This document shows, in pieces, positions 42,144 through 53,962 of a stretch of 64,000 nucleotides of DNA (within the stretch, counting starts at the first letter, position 1; each line of letters starts with the position of its first letter). A program made the position numbers and the translations under genes. The stretch lies in assembly GCA_024699855.1 (NCBI GenBank), contig JAMPIQ010000001.1:8122001-8186000 (forward strand), written 5' to 3'. The notes below the pieces were generated by a model that saw nothing but the letters and a program-made list of their open reading frames with translations, ran no database searches and was not told the DNA's origin. Origin of the DNA: Aphelenchoides besseyi. Its lineage: Eukaryota > Nematoda > Chromadorea > Rhabditida > Aphelenchoididae.

Positions 42144-43022
42144 CTCACTCGCTCGTTTCTTATCAAAAGAAAAAGATCAACAACAAGGCAGAGATGGCTT
42201 TCGAGTTCGGAAGTTGCTGTTGTGGTTTGATTTTGACCGTTCAATTGATCCAAATGTTTCACATAACGTTCATTGACAAAGCAAACTTTGCGATCACAAA
42301 AATCTTCTCCAACGATTGTAAAGAAAGAGCCAAAAATGTTAACGCCAAAAGCTCATTATAACGTTAATCCCAATATACGAGCTTCTTCAAGAACTTTTGC
42401 AGCTATAAATGGTGGCTGTTCTTTATATTGGGAAAATTAACTTTAAGAGATCAACGAAGTTCGTAAGCCAAGGATATCCGTATTTGCATTAGGTCCCAAG
42501 TTACATCTGATTGTATGTGTTTGGGTAGAAATATCATCAATCAGCATTTTGTCTTTTGCTTTCTTATTATAACTGTCAGAGCTTAATAAATTGCTAATTA
42601 GAACCGAGCCACAAGCTTCCCGTAAGCTCAACAGGTGAGATGTTTTGCGTTGTTAGACAATAACCCGAAGTTCATCTTCTCTTTGTCGCTTATTGTCTTA
42701 TCAAGACAAAAAGACCAATAAAAAGACGGAGAAAGATGCTCAATTTGACAGTTGTCGGGCTGTTTGATTGATCCAAAAAGTTTCACACAAAATCAACTGA
42801 TCAAAACTTGTAATTTGCAGTAACTTTCTTCAACAATGAAAAGTTACCGAAAAGTAATTTCCATCTCGAATTTCTTTCGCCCTCTACTTGACATTCCATT
42901 GGGTACGAGCGGGGGAAATTTAGCTTCCAGTTCGCGATTTGTTCTCCAGTCTCCAGCGTGTCGCTCGAGACTGGAAATTTTTCGCCGTCAACAATTTCCA
43001 CAAACTTTTCTTTCACTGCAAA
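42144..43022. repeat. acid phosphatase upstream region with diverged direct repeat
   Basis: About 880 bp without a supported gene. Sequence at 42159-42280 (TCTTATCAA ... TTGATCCAAATGTTTCACA) resembles 42690-42790 (TCTTATCAAG ... TTGATCCAAAAAGTTTCACA) in the same order with short gaps. The first unit spans the acid phosphatase leader, so the second may be the leader of a lost tandem copy. A short ATG frame after it (MNFGLLSNNAKHLTC) stops at once. Confidence 0.4.
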
Positions 43023-43684
43023 ATGTCTGCGTCCTGCGTATGGAAATATTGGGAACGTTTGAGGAATCCAGCGCGTATGCGATGTCTACTTTGCAACGCT
43101 GTACTTGCCACGTTAAATGCAGGAAATGCGAAGAAGTTTCCTTGAGTTTTGTTTTAATCTAATCGACTAATTTCAGACATATGCGATACAAACACTTGGA
43201 CACGTATACAAAGGTGCAGTCGGAAGATGAACGAGTTCGAGATCAAATGAAACGCTCGGACGCCGGACAGATTGTCAGTGGTGCCCAAAAAAGAAAACGC
43301 AAATCGACGAGCAGCCTTGAGAGCGGCGGATTGACCATCGAACAGCTCACTTCACTTTTGATTCCTCCGTCAATAAACTTCGACGTCGAAGAAACTTCAC
43401 ATACTCGGGAAGCGTTGGAATCGCCGTCCGTAGCCGTTGAATCGACTGTCAATGTCGACGAACCATTGGAACTGAACAAGAAACTAAAATTGTAAGTAAC
43501 CACAAAGGTTCCTTCTAACAAACAACATTCAGGAGATCTGTGGAGCTTGTTTTCGATGTCGAAGGATCGGAATCTATTCGACTAAGGTTGGTAACTTGAA
43601 CAATACATTTTGCACGAAAATTTTAGTTTGCCCTGCAATCGCGAGTCCACAACCGTTGCCTCGATTCTCGCTCAATTGATCTGA
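43023..43684 (+). CDS. BED-type zinc-finger protein
   Basis: Short DNA-binding protein. The BED finger reads SCVWKYWERLRNPARMRCLL, with C-x2-C in CLLC, and is completed across an intron by KKHMRYKHLD (H-x4-H). The junction is GCGAAGAA|GTTTCC to TTTCAG|ACATATG. The second exon is basic then acidic (GAQKRKRKSTSS, EETSHTREALE). Two further exons add RSVELVFDVEGSESIRL and SLPCNRESTTVASILAQLI, stop 43682-43684. About 190 residues with one finger and no transposase core visible. BED fingers often derive from hAT transposases, but this looks like a host gene. FIS1 follows 380 bp downstream on the same strand. Confidence 0.7.
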
Positions 43685-44066
43685 ATTGTTTGTTTGAAGC
43701 TTAAGATTCGTTGTTGAAAATAAACTCATTGAAGTTACCAGACCGCAAAAACTGTTGAACGAGAACCCGAAAATTTCGCAAAAACGTAACGATTAGTCAC
43801 GGGCAGAAAGAAGTGACACTCTTGAACATAACTGGAACAAAACTGACGTTCTTTTGTCCTCTTTCCCAACATATTTCAAGTCAATAAACCTCGATGTCGT
43901 TTATTAATCGAGTTTTTTTGCTTTTATTTGACGTGAAATGACAACTCACTTGTGGGTTTCAACACAAAAATTTCTTCGGATTGTTTGAAACGTCGACATT
44001 TAGCGGAGTTTTCGTTGCTGCACGAGTTGTTTGTTGACTGTTGAAATCGAACGATCGACAAGCAAA

Positions 44067-44705
44067 ATGGACGCGGCAAATGTCGTTGACGATTTTGTGG
44101 ATTCGGCGGATTTGGAGGTGAGCAAATTCACGACATCAGATTTCTAATCATCATCTCGATTCAGAACTTTCGTCGTGCATACGAAGACCAAGTTCGACGT
44201 GGCGATGCCAGTGCCATCGTAGCTTTCAACTACGCTCATGCGCTGATCCGCTCCACGAAAGAGAATGTGAAGACCGGAATTTACATCATGGAAAGTGAGT
44301 GTTTCGAAATTTTTGCTTGTTTGACTTCTGAAGCTTTCAGGTCTTTTGAAGAAGGACAGCGAAGATGTGCCCAAACGTGATTATGTTTTTTATCTTGCTG
44401 TTGCTTACGCTCGTCTCAAAGTACGCTGACTTTTAAACAGTCGAAGCTTATTGTAAATTTCAGGAATACGATCGAGCGTTGAGTTATGTTGATGTTTTGT
44501 TGGGCGCTGAAAGTGACAATCGACAAGCGATCGCGTTGAAAAAGCTCATTAACGAACGAATGAAGAAAGGTAATGGTTGGTGAGAGGATTGAGTTCATAC
44601 GTCAGTTTAGAATCACTGTTGGGTTTGGCGGTTTTGGGATTCGGTGGAGCACTTGCAATTGGTGGTGCAATTGCTGCCGGTGCGTTGCTTTCACGTCGTC
44701 ATTGA
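44067..44705 (+). CDS. fis-1: mitochondrial fission protein FIS1
   Basis: Tail-anchored outer mitochondrial and peroxisomal membrane protein. Five exons give a TPR-like core: DLENFRRAYEDQVRRG, AIVAFNYAHALIRSTKEN, GIYIMESLLKKDSEDV, RDYVFYLAVAYARLKEYDRA, LSYVDVLLGAESDNRQA. The C-terminal anchor (LLGLAVLGFGGALAIGGAIA) is followed by a short basic end (LLSRRH), the usual mitochondrial targeting arrangement. The length of about 150 residues equals the family norm. The start is the first ATG, after AGCAAA. Introns are 43-60 nt. Confidence 0.93.
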
Positions 44706-45010
44706 CTGTGATCGTGAAATAACACTACGGTTCTTCTTTTTGTTGTCATCGCCAAATGAATCGCTTCTCTCATGCCGAACGGCTGTCAGTCACTAATGTA
44801 AATAACCGCGTAACTTATGTCAAGTACTCGACGCTCTTGTTGATTTCTTAATGCGGATAAATACGACAACGATTTTCGGTTCGAGGCACAACGGTCGTTT
44901 ATTAAAAGTTTTCTCTCGCATTATACGAATATTATGCTCAATGTACATTCAACTTAGGATTAAGAAACTTGAATAGAACCTTTGGAATTTTGCGAAAATG
45001 AAATCTCGAA

Positions 45011-46441
45011 TCACAAGAACGGATTCCAATTTCCCGTATTGTTTTCGGTTGCAGTCGATGATTGTGGAGCTACTGAGGAAAATTGAGTTGCCCAGTTGGT
45101 TGAGTTGTTTGAGGAATTCTGACCGAGACTCGTCGAACCGAACGGATCTTCTTCTTTCTGTTGATTGACTATCGGAAGAGTGGATGGAAGTGGAGGACGT
45201 TTTCGTTGTCCATTTGGTTTGTTCTCTTCGGTCGCAAAGAACTGAAATTTAACGATTAAATCAATCACTTAGAGCATCTCACATCATCAAACGAACTATT
45301 GGACGGAGCGTTTAAACCGCCATCTGTTGCTGATTTTGGCATTGGAGTAGTGAAGGCTGAAGATGTTTGTTTAAACGTAAAATCTTCTTTTAACTTACAT
45401 TCCCAGTTTTGAGGTATAGTATTTTGAGGCTTTGGATTGACTTTTGGTTCGTCGGAGAATAAACCTAGAGATTAATTCGTTAGTATATTACACCCTACTT
45501 ACTGTCTAAATCATTCTTGGGCTTATTAGAAGTCGGGATATTAGAACCAGGAAATTTGAGGGCAACGGGTTGTTGTGGAGGATTAAGTGGAAATGGGTGT
45601 GCAGGTTGAGTCGGAGTTGAAGTGAACAAAGTGGTCCAATCATCGACAGAAACTGCGCTCTTTGGTGGTTGACTATTGGACACCGGGGTTGGCAATTGGA
45701 AATGAGGCGTTTGAGTCGGAGTTGATGACATTGATAAGTCGAATAAATCACCGGTTAACAAATCAATCGGTCCGGGCTGAATGTTTCATGTAATAAACTT
45801 CAAACTTCGACTACTCACTTTTCCTTGTTGTTGAGCGAAGTGCAAATTTGGTGGTGCCGACTGATTACTTTTATGACTAATACCCGACAAACTGCTTCTT
45901 CGTTGCGATGTGTTGGCGTGTTCTTCCAACAATCGTTTCTGTTGTTCGACATCAGAAGGCGAAACGTACCATCGTTTATTCTCGTATTTGTCGATAAGAT
46001 ATTTGCGAATTTCGTTGTCATCTCTCGGCTCAAACTTCGTCTTACCATCATAGAGTCCCAACCAAATTTGTGTGTTTACCGCATTTCCTAACGTTTTTAA
46101 TCGTTCAATCTCGTCGGTTGTGAAGGTCGCCATCGAAATAGACTTCACTCGATGTGGCGGATTCAAACCACGCAGTAGACCGGAACAATGCATGCAGCAA
46201 GAGGACCCTAGAATCGACGTTGTATCTGTGAAATAAGTTCAACGAAACCTATCGTCAGGTTGATGTATGTGGGTCCTCTCATACCACACTCAAAACAAAC
46301 TTTGTTGTGTGGCTCTGCCAGAATTTTTCTAAACAAACAGGCAAACTAATTGAAAAATTCGAGAACCTACCGAACGGCTTGTGCATTTTGTTCTTCGAGT
46401 TTTCTTCGTTGAGAAGCTGCTGACACACTTGTCGAACGCAT
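45011..46441 (-). CDS. AGFG (HRB)-type ArfGAP with NPF/DPF motifs
   Basis: Stimulates GTP hydrolysis by Arf proteins and links to endocytic adaptors. ATG 46441 gives MRSTSVSAASQRRKLEEQN. The ArfGAP zinc finger starts NKVCFECGMRGPTYINLT and closes after splicing with CCMHCSGLLRGLNPPHRVKS, as in AGFG1/2. Then QIWLGLYDGKTKFEPRDD and YENKRWYV follow. The C-terminal half is low-complexity Ser/Thr/Pro/Gln with adaptor motifs: LLTGDLFDL, DPFGSTS, and a terminal NPF in NWNPFL. Six or so exons. No frame breaks. Confidence 0.9.
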
Positions 46442-47073
46442 TTCAATTGCAATAAACTGAACTCAATGGTCTCGATACCGTTCAGAAATTTTCTACTCTC
46501 AATTCTACAATACGACCATAGATTAGACGTCAATTCATGTGCAAAAGTGGCCAACTGAAATGCAATCGAGAGTCATGTGAAAACAAGAAACCGCGATGAT
46601 TGGCGTAATTTCCCGGCAATTGTGCGAAAAAAATAAATTCAGGAGACCCGATCAACATAAAGTGCGTGTGTTAAAAGATCAAAAATGCAAACACCACTCA
46701 GTAGTCTCAATCTTTGTTCGGAAACAACCAACCGAAAACAAAATCGATTGATCAAGACGCTCACGCGCAAACGATGACTCAATTCTAATCGAGTAAGCAC
46801 ATCGACTGTAAACAAAACACGACAAGAGGCCTCCACACGACTACATCTTGCCACAAATCGCAAAAAACTTTGGGATTAAAACCCGCGGTCGAAGTAACAT
46901 TCTCGCCGCCGGCCGTCCACTCTCCGTAACTCCAATGTTTTCAGTCAACGAAAAGCGTGTGCACTGAAAACCGGGCATTTTCATGCTGAGCGCGTCGATT
47001 CGTTCGTTTTATTCGGATTGACGTTTCGTTAACGGACACCGAGAGTCAACCGAATTTCGCGATTATCAACGAG
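46442..47073. other. divergent promoter region
   Basis: About 630 bp between the AGFG-type gene (minus) and the next plus-strand gene. The part near 46880-47050 is G+C-richer. It presumably holds both promoters. No element was recognised. Confidence 0.4.
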
Positions 47074-48436
47074 ATGTCGCTGAGATTACTGAAATTAGCG
47101 GAATCCGACAAGGTGAGTTCCGAACATCACGAAAAATGAAAATTTTCAGATTTTGCACGAGAACGCTCAGCAATCGACAACCCATCAGTTACATCGATTG
47201 CACTCGAAAATAAAGGTGAGCAGTTTCCGTCGATCGACTTCGAGCAGAAGCCGACGAAATCGACTTAAAAGCAAAATTTGTTGTCGAACGCGGAAGATCC
47301 GGCGGGTTTCCTATCGCGCTGCAAACAGCAAACGAAAAGCAATCTGACCAGTTGTTGCCAAGCACAACGAGTCGTGGAGTTTTCGCCGACTGCATTTCTA
47401 CTTTTCTATTTTAACTGTGACTTGAAATCTTCATTTTTTGTTGAAATGTTTTCGTCAGCGGCTGATGCGGCTCGCACGTTTAATCTGCTGGTAACCATCT
47501 CGACTTACCGAGTACTATTCAGCTGATATTCTTTGTTTTAGTGTTTGTCGAAATGTCACGTTGTGATTAATTTGGTAAGAAAACTTGTTTTAGGAGAATT
47601 AGAGAGGATTTTAGATTATTCTGATTATGGCACTCTTGGCCGATTTCTTGAGCATTCGAATCAACACACTGAGGCTTCACGGATTGGAAGGTACGGTTGC
47701 ATTTTAGTCCTTCAACTCTGAGGTCTTTTAACCAACAACTTTCGTCAATTGTCTCACTTTTGTTGTATAAACGAGCATATTTCAGAGATCTGCGCTGTCT
47801 ATGGTCTACTAGCAGGGTATATCGACTTTAAATGAGTAGATTTAAGAGATGTGTGTTTTCAGAGTTGTCGGAATCTTTGGTTCGGCTTCTCATCGCCGTT
47901 CGTTGATAATCACGTAGGAAGTTTATTTTATTCAATGTACTTATGCAGATGCTTTAGATCAATGGTTCTCGGATTTCATACGATTTTCATCTTCATGCCT
48001 GTGATTATTATCGTCAGTTCGTTTGATATTCATTTTTACAAACGCGAATGTTGGGGACAATGCGATTGGCATCTTCTGTCCGCTTCTTTGCCTCAAAACT
48101 CCCGCTGTCAAATTTTGTGTGGCGACAATATCGACGAATATAAACGAAGGTAGACAGTTGTTTTCGTCATAAAGTAATCGATGTCGTCATTTAGCACAAT
48201 GAGTCGTTTGGGAACCGATTATCGTTTAGATGCGGGAATCATTTCTTTGGCAACCCTCGAGCTACTATGTTCGATTGTAACGACCATTTTGTGTATCAAA
48301 CAAGTCTTCGGATTCTCGATGCAAGACGAATCCAATACAACGGTAAGTGTTTGATTTTGGCGTTTTTATTGTTGTTTAGAGCGTTCCATTGGAGCTATCT
48401 CCTCTAAATCACGACAAAGTCGAGACTCGCAATTAG
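47074..48436 (+). CDS. unrecognised multi-pass membrane protein (possibly two genes)
   Basis: ATG 47074 begins MSLRLLKLAESDK and splices in phase to ILHENAQQSTTHQLHRLHSK and QNLLSNAEDPAGFLSRCKQQ. Downstream exons carry hydrophobic segments: INLIILIMALLADFLSI, MVLG..FIFMPVIIIVSS, and LATLELLCSIVTTILCI. Between them is a Cys-containing loop (KRECWGQCDWHLL, CQILCGDNID). The C-terminus SPLNHDKVETRN ends at 48436. This four-pass layout with a loop holding paired Cys recalls claudin or tetraspan-like proteins, but I cannot name the family. The N-terminal soluble part and the membrane part may be separate genes in tandem. Several small-exon junctions near 47540-47830 are unsure. Confidence 0.45.
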
Positions 48437-48744
48437 AAGTACCAAATTCTTTGACTGATTTTCGGGTGGCAAATCGCTTGGTCGCTTCTCTTATGCTCGA
48501 TTTCTTTCTGTGTTGGTGCCAAACGTTTTATTTGTTCGTGGTACTTAGTTCATTTCTATTTTTTTGTCTGTAGATACTGACCGTTGTATGTGTGTAATAT
48601 GCTGAGTTAATTGATCTCAGGTTTTATAAGCAACACTCAATAAACGAATCAACAATACGAATGAAGTTGAGGCTTAAAATTCCGGCAAATAGAAATAGAA
48701 ATGGCGCAAGTTGAGCAATAAAATTAAGAATCTTATGATCGTGT

Positions 48745-50112
48745 TAACATAATCCGCATGTCTTTGCACATTTTTCCCGTTTCTCTTCCTCCGAGAAGTC
48801 GGATTCGCAGTAACCGTTGAGAGCCCAACCCTGAAAGCTTGTTGATTAAAATGTTAAAGTAAAGAGATTTTACTTTGCAAAATGGATGGGTATCTCTGCA
48901 TTCTCGAACGACACGTGTTAATGGTTGTTTCTTTCCGCTACTTGTCGGCGTCGTACTTCCACCGCCATTTGGACGACAATAACCACATGTTTTCGCGCAA
49001 TTCTAAACTTTTAAACGTTATTTGTGTTAAGGTTCTTGAATGTTTCGTTTAATTTGTTTACCTTTCGCATCATATCCGCGTAGCTAAAATTGAAATGTTC
49101 GTCATGACATTCGGTTTTTTGAAGTTACCTCGGATGATGACAAAACTTTTTGTTTCGTGCGCAATTCTTCATCAAATCCACGCATTCACGATTGTTTTGA
49201 GATGTGACTTGGGTTCCTGTGTTTCCTAAAACAATTAACGGTATTTGGCTTTGCATACTCGTTGGTACTTGGACGCTGTGGCATCTCTTCTTCCTCCTCT
49301 TCAATTGTGTCGGGCGATACTTCTTCTTCGTCTTCGTCCTCATCACTTTTACATTTACCGCAGGTCCTTGCACATTGATGCTCCATAAAAACGGAATAAA
49401 GTTCGTTCGTACATAACGACTTCATTGATTCGCAGTCCTCGATCTGATCTCGACATCTTTTTGTCAAACATAATCCACAAGTAGCAGGACAGAATTTGAC
49501 CATCATCGAAGAGAACTCGGGTTGGCCGCACCTATAAAACGGTAAACGACAGTTTTCAATCGATTTTCACAGAAACCAACTTTTCAACGTTCTGTTCGCA
49601 ATTTACAATTCCGCCTGAAAACAGTTTTTGATCTTGTTTTTGACAGATTTCCTCTTACTGTCGTCATTTTGACAAGAATAAGTTGGGTCTTCGCAACAAA
49701 TAGCACACGTCTAAAGTTCACAAATTACGTTAATTTGCTTTCAATTAACTTACATTTCGACACTGATCAGCAAGATCCTTGAGCAGTGGATTGTCGCATT
49801 TTGGATCGCGAGCAGCCGGTGAGTTACTTGGAGAAACTTAAATTTGATATCTTTGAGTTCAATGAAATCGAGTATCTTACTTGTGAAAATCATTTTACAC
49901 GACTCCGGTTCTCGCTCATCAGCACATGCCGTAGCGTTGTGGTAGAGTCGAAGATTGTCGTCTGTGCATCGAACTCTCAACCGACTGCTTCCACTTGTGA
50001 TTGTCGGTTTCTCAATCAACAACTCCGAAGATCCGTCTTGTGCAATAACAAGAAGAGGAAAAACGAAGAAGATGGTAAGACTGTAACTCCGAATAGAATA
50101 CGACAGCCACAT
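48745..50112 (-). CDS. secreted protein with multiple ShKT domains
   Basis: Signal peptide region MWLSYSIRSYSLTIFFVFPL, then LLVIAQDG. Several Cys-rich ShKT-type modules follow, each ending in CxxxCxxC: FCPATCGLC, QCARTCGKC, NCAKTCGYC and KCAKTCGLC at the very C-terminus. Between modules 2 and 3 there is an acidic stretch (KSDEDEDEEE, EEEEEEM). The N-terminal module (CDNPLLKDLADQC, TCAICCEDPTYSCQNDDS) has a different Cys order. ShKT modules are common in nematode secreted and cuticle-associated proteins. No catalytic domain is present in this gene. About nine exons. Confidence 0.75.
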
Positions 50113-50744
50113 GACCAAAAACGGAAGAATAATCAAAGCGTTAAACGATCACTGATGATTGAAATTTGAAACAGTCGACAACTGACCGTTGGGTCAAAGG
50201 TGAAGGCTTGAGGCGAATGCGCGAGTTAATCAAAACGCGCGAGCAGTCAAGAGTTTCGGAGGCGGACGATGAACTCGAAACAGCGCAGTTCGAATGATTT
50301 ACGGCTAAGCTCCGACTATTTGGCCCAATGGACTGTGCATTCGAATAGCACCTCCAACTCGACGGTTATTTTGGGCTTCACAAACGAGTCGTGCACGTCC
50401 ACTTCATCGAAAGGCGCATTGTGGTTCGAAGTTTTTAAACCATGAGCACTCGTTGAAATCCGAAAATCGATTGCGACTTCTTCAGCTGACCACACGAACT
50501 ATTTGAGCAGGCGCAACACGAGGACCAACCGAACGTAAGCGGATTGTAGTCGCCAACTCAAATGAGAAACAAACACCCTTGAAACGATACAAACGGCGAT
50601 TATCGTATTGAAAGCAAAGAGTACAACATTATTTGATGTGTAAACAGCCTCATAAACTTGAAAACTTCGAATAGTTAAACCCGCTTATTCAACGCTAGAA
50701 GTAGTGAATATAATACGGTTTGCGTAAAACTCTTGTGTTTAAAA
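50113..50744. other. intergenic region
   Basis: About 630 bp upstream of the ShKT gene and downstream of the next minus-strand gene. No open frame with support and no repeat were recognised. It probably carries the ShKT promoter. Confidence 0.4.
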
Positions 50745-51279
50745 TCATGGCTTAGCAGTGTCGAATTTGGAAACTGCTGGAGTCTGGTTATGATTAGGAG
50801 TTGTTTCTTGCTGAAACTAAGTTGTTTGTGCAAACATGTCAACTAACCTCTTGTTCCACAAAATCCGATTTTGGAGGCAATCCACCACCGGCCATTGGAG
50901 TAACTCCCGCGGCTGTCATTGAGACTGGTGCTCCACTCATAGCGGTATTCAAACCCACCGGATTGTTTTGACCTGTTGCCAGAGCCGATGGTCCTTTGGT
51001 TTTTGCACTGAAAATGATCACTAACAAGTTTAAAAAACAAATTCCTTACTTCATTGAACGTAAATCTCGATCGTCGGATAGTAGAGCAGCTTTTGAATTG
51101 CAACGTTTCGACGCAGTTAATACTTCTGGTTTTTGTGGTTTAGGAGCTGCGACAATCGGTTCAACAACTGGTGGCGTCTTTGTTTTCAATTTCTTCTTTT
51201 TGCTTTTGCATTGAACCAACGAAAAACTCAACGTCACAAACAAAATGCCGAGCAATGGAAAACAAAAGTCGAAGATCAT
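50745..51279 (-). CDS. small single-pass membrane protein, unrecognised
   Basis: ATG 51279 starts MIFDFCFPLLGILFVTLSFS, a signal anchor, followed by a highly basic stretch (QCKSKKKKLKTKTPP). A Pro/Ala-rich cytosolic-type region follows, then exons with AKTKGPSALATGQNN, GGGLPPKSDFVEQE and a final QTPAVSKFDTAKP. Total about 150 residues. An open frame continues upstream of the ATG without another ATG, so an upstream exon is possible. I recognise no family. Immediately upstream lies the duplicated Nudix/ubiquitin zone. Confidence 0.5.
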
Positions 51280-51344
51280 CGCAAAAACTTCCGTAAAAGC
51301 TTCACTGCTCAAATCTGATTGAAATGAACGAAGTGATTAATCGG

Positions 51345-51450
51345 TTGATTTGGCAAGACTAAATCGAACATAAATGCAAATTTCAGTCGTACTGATACAA
51401 ATCCCATAGATTCCATTCCGCTCCCTTCGGATCAAACGGAATCAAATAGC
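51345..51450 (-). pseudogene. remnant of a second NUDT6-like 3' end
   Basis: On the minus strand an acceptor-like TTGTTCAG is followed by GCYLIPFDPKGAEWNLWDLY and QYD-stop, against GCYLTSFDPKRTGWKPWDLY and QYD-stop at 19.72-19.79 kb. Homology continues past the stop (ATTTGCATTTATGTTCGATT and TAGTCTTGCCAAAT are identical). No Nudix box exon is present next to it, so this is a truncated copy. Confidence 0.8.
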
Positions 51451-51494
51451 ATCCTGAACAACTAATTGTTTTTGGAATCCCTTTCACCTATTTA

Positions 51495-52801
51495 CACTTG
51501 GTCTTGCGTCTTCGTGGTGGAAGCTTTATTGACTTCTTGTACGAGATCTGATGGAATAAACCATGAAAATGTGATTTGTATTGTTGTAGCACTATTCGAT
51601 GATCCTCTGTAGTTTAGTGGTTGACCATTCGCTGTTATCTTGGAAGAATCATACATCAATCCCCTTTCATCGTCCATAATGAGGGCCTTAGAATCGTGCT
51701 TGAGCGCTCATAGTGATTGAACTACATAATCACTTTTTTCTCATATATTCAAATAAACTTATTTATAGGTTTATTAGGTACGTAAAAAAGACAGTTTTAA
51801 AGCAACTTCAATTTGCACGAAATCGTTCTCGACTTGGTCATCTCAATATAAGGAGCTGTTACAATTATGTTTGCGAGAATACCGGTCAGTAGATCACAAA
51901 TGGAGTTCGTGTATAAAAGAATAGTGGGTACAAGAAGGAACAAGCTAATGGTTGTTAAGTTTAATCGACTCGTCATCACCCAATGTAAGTGGATCCAAGT
52001 CAACGGTAAAACGTGAAATGATACAACCGTTTGACAGATTCCATCGAAAGTCCAATTCGTAACGTTGCTTATCAAGCAAATCATTTTCATTCCTATTGGG
52101 GCTTGGAACGATGTGCTTAGCATAATATAGTTGATTGAACCGTTTAGTCTTGAGTATCTTCTTTACCAGTTGCTTCACAACCTAAAAATAACCTCAAATT
52201 GCGTCTCATAAATGTGTTTTACCTTTTTGGGCTGAGGTTTGCGTATTTTGATCGAGTAGTCAAGTTTCATGTAAGGAATTGAAGCCTGTTGCAGCTTCTC
52301 TATCTTCTTGCATTCCTTTCTTATCCAAACAACTAGCTTTTGTAGATTAAACTGAAATATCGACCACTTTATGTTTGTATCAAAATAGGTAACCCACCTG
52401 CCAGGATATGGTATGTTCAGTTTCCACTATCAACTCGCTCAAATTAGAAAAAACGGCATCATTCGAGTTAGTTTTCAAATGATGTCATAATTTCTGTTCG
52501 AACTTTTCCAACAAAAAGCCAGTTTCTTGACAGAAGGACATATTGGAAAATTATCAAAGAACTTGTCGTCAATAGTCGCTAAAAGCTTTTGAATACGTTT
52601 TTATCAGAAATCTTACCGTTGAATCGTGGACAGTTTCCTTATCGTTTCCGGCCACAATTTTTTTAATTCGATGTTTGGACAGCACTTGCTTGAGTTGATC
52701 TAAACGAAATCTGATATGGTATATCGAGATACTTACAAAGATCTTCGATACTCAAAAAGGCAATCGTTTAAATCGAGCTGTCGCACTTCCGATGAACCAA
52801 G
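51495..52801 (-). repeat. long inverted duplication, copy 2 (truncated derivative)
   Basis: Near-identical reverse complement of 20969-22276. On the minus strand it carries the 3' exons of the unrecognised gene, ending DDESIKLNNH, and on the plus strand the last codons of ubiquitin (HLVLRLRGG, then SFIDFLYEI and stop). It lacks the upstream exons of both genes. Flanks differ abruptly from copy 1 at both ends. The truncated ubiquitin tail cannot encode a working protein. Confidence 0.9.
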
Positions 52802-53160
52802 AGTAGTCTGTAACGTTGTGTTCATAAGAAAATCAATAGAAAATCAATAAAAAAGCAATTAATCATTATTGTACGGCACCTGTCATAATTGTCACATTAA
52901 TCATAACCTGTCACTAATTAACACCAAATTAGGCAAAAACATGCACAAAACCACAGGTATTGACCATAAATGGAAAAATGCCGACAAAAGAAAAAAAATG
53001 CCGCCAAAAGGCGCGCGACGTCGCGCAATCACATGGACAGGTAATGCATGAAAATACAAAAGTCTTCGATTTGAACAAAATTGGTATCATTCAACTCCGA
53101 ATAACGTCAGTTTTATTACTGTAAACTGGTAATGACCAAAAAATTAACAACAACACTCTC
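52802..53160. other. AT-rich non-coding stretch beside duplication copy 2
   Basis: AT-rich, with short repeated words such as CCTGTCATAATTGTCAC and ATAACCTGTCACTAATTA. It contains a small G+C-rich palindromic spot (GGCGCGCGACGTCGCGC, near 53010). It may be part of the element that brought copy 2 here. No coding sequence. Confidence 0.35.
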
Positions 53161-53162
53161 TC

Positions 53163-53962
53163 TTATTTGCGTGTAAACGAAAAGTAGCAACAAAAGTTGC
53201 GTTTTTGATCGAACAAATGAGACGGAATTTTGATCATAATTCCACTATGACGTGGACCAATCTCCATGGCTGCAGGTGGCGAAGAGAAGAAGAATTGTGC
53301 GTTTTTGCCGTTGAAAAGTGTTTGTGAGCGCGAATCGTGATTGCTCTCGGAAGCATCGTAGTCCAAAGGACGTTGCGCGTCTTGTCCCGACTGAACACAA
53401 ACTCAGGTTTTTTATCGGGACGACTTACCATCATTGACTACAAAAAAAGAAGTCAACCAACTGTTCGGCTCAGTGACAAATGAAACCAGCACCAGTTGTT
53501 TCGAAATCCGTGACTGTTGCGAACTGATCGAAAAAGTATTTCGAAATCGCGAAAACTCATCAATCATCCACCCATCACTTTTTATTACCTTTGCACACCA
53601 AAAACAATTGTTCATTTTGTAAGAAAAATTTCGAACTCTTATGCTTAGGCTATACAAAGGCTTCTTGCAATCAACAATTATTAACGACTGAATGAAATGT
53701 AAACGCCGAGACTTTTGTTACGTTCGACGAATTGAGTAGGAATGGAAATAACAACACCGTTTTTTTCGTCTTGAACAGTGCATGTTGACGGTGAAGAAAC
53801 CAACGAACGTGTGCTTTCTGACATCGAACTATTCGACGCGTCGTATGTCAGAGGTCGTTGAGGAAACTCGTTTGCCGAAAAAAAAGTGAAAATGTTTGGT
53901 GGCCCTAAGTTCGTTAAAACAACTCTTCTTAAATTCAATACATTGCTTATTTCATTCAACAC
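53163..53962 (-). pseudogene. two related minus-strand ORFs in tandem (unrecognised family)
   Basis: The downstream unit (about 53395-53163) reads AQRPLDYDASESNHDS .. IMIKIPSHLFDQKRNFCCYF .. FTRK-stop. The upstream unit (53962-53681) reads PQRPLTYDASNSSMSE .. VVISIPTQFVERNKSLGVYI .. FSR-stop. They share QRPLxYDASxS, an I-x-IP motif and the FxR end, so they are tandem paralogues. The frame preceding the downstream unit (MNNCFWCAKVIKSDG..VND) joins it only out of phase. Function unknown; at least one copy looks decayed. Confidence 0.35.

Noticed and set aside
41872..42276. Plus-strand 134-codon ORF overlapping the acid phosphatase start
   Set aside because: The minus strand has the RHG catalytic motif, signal peptide and in-phase introns at the same place. 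The plus frame has no recognisable features.
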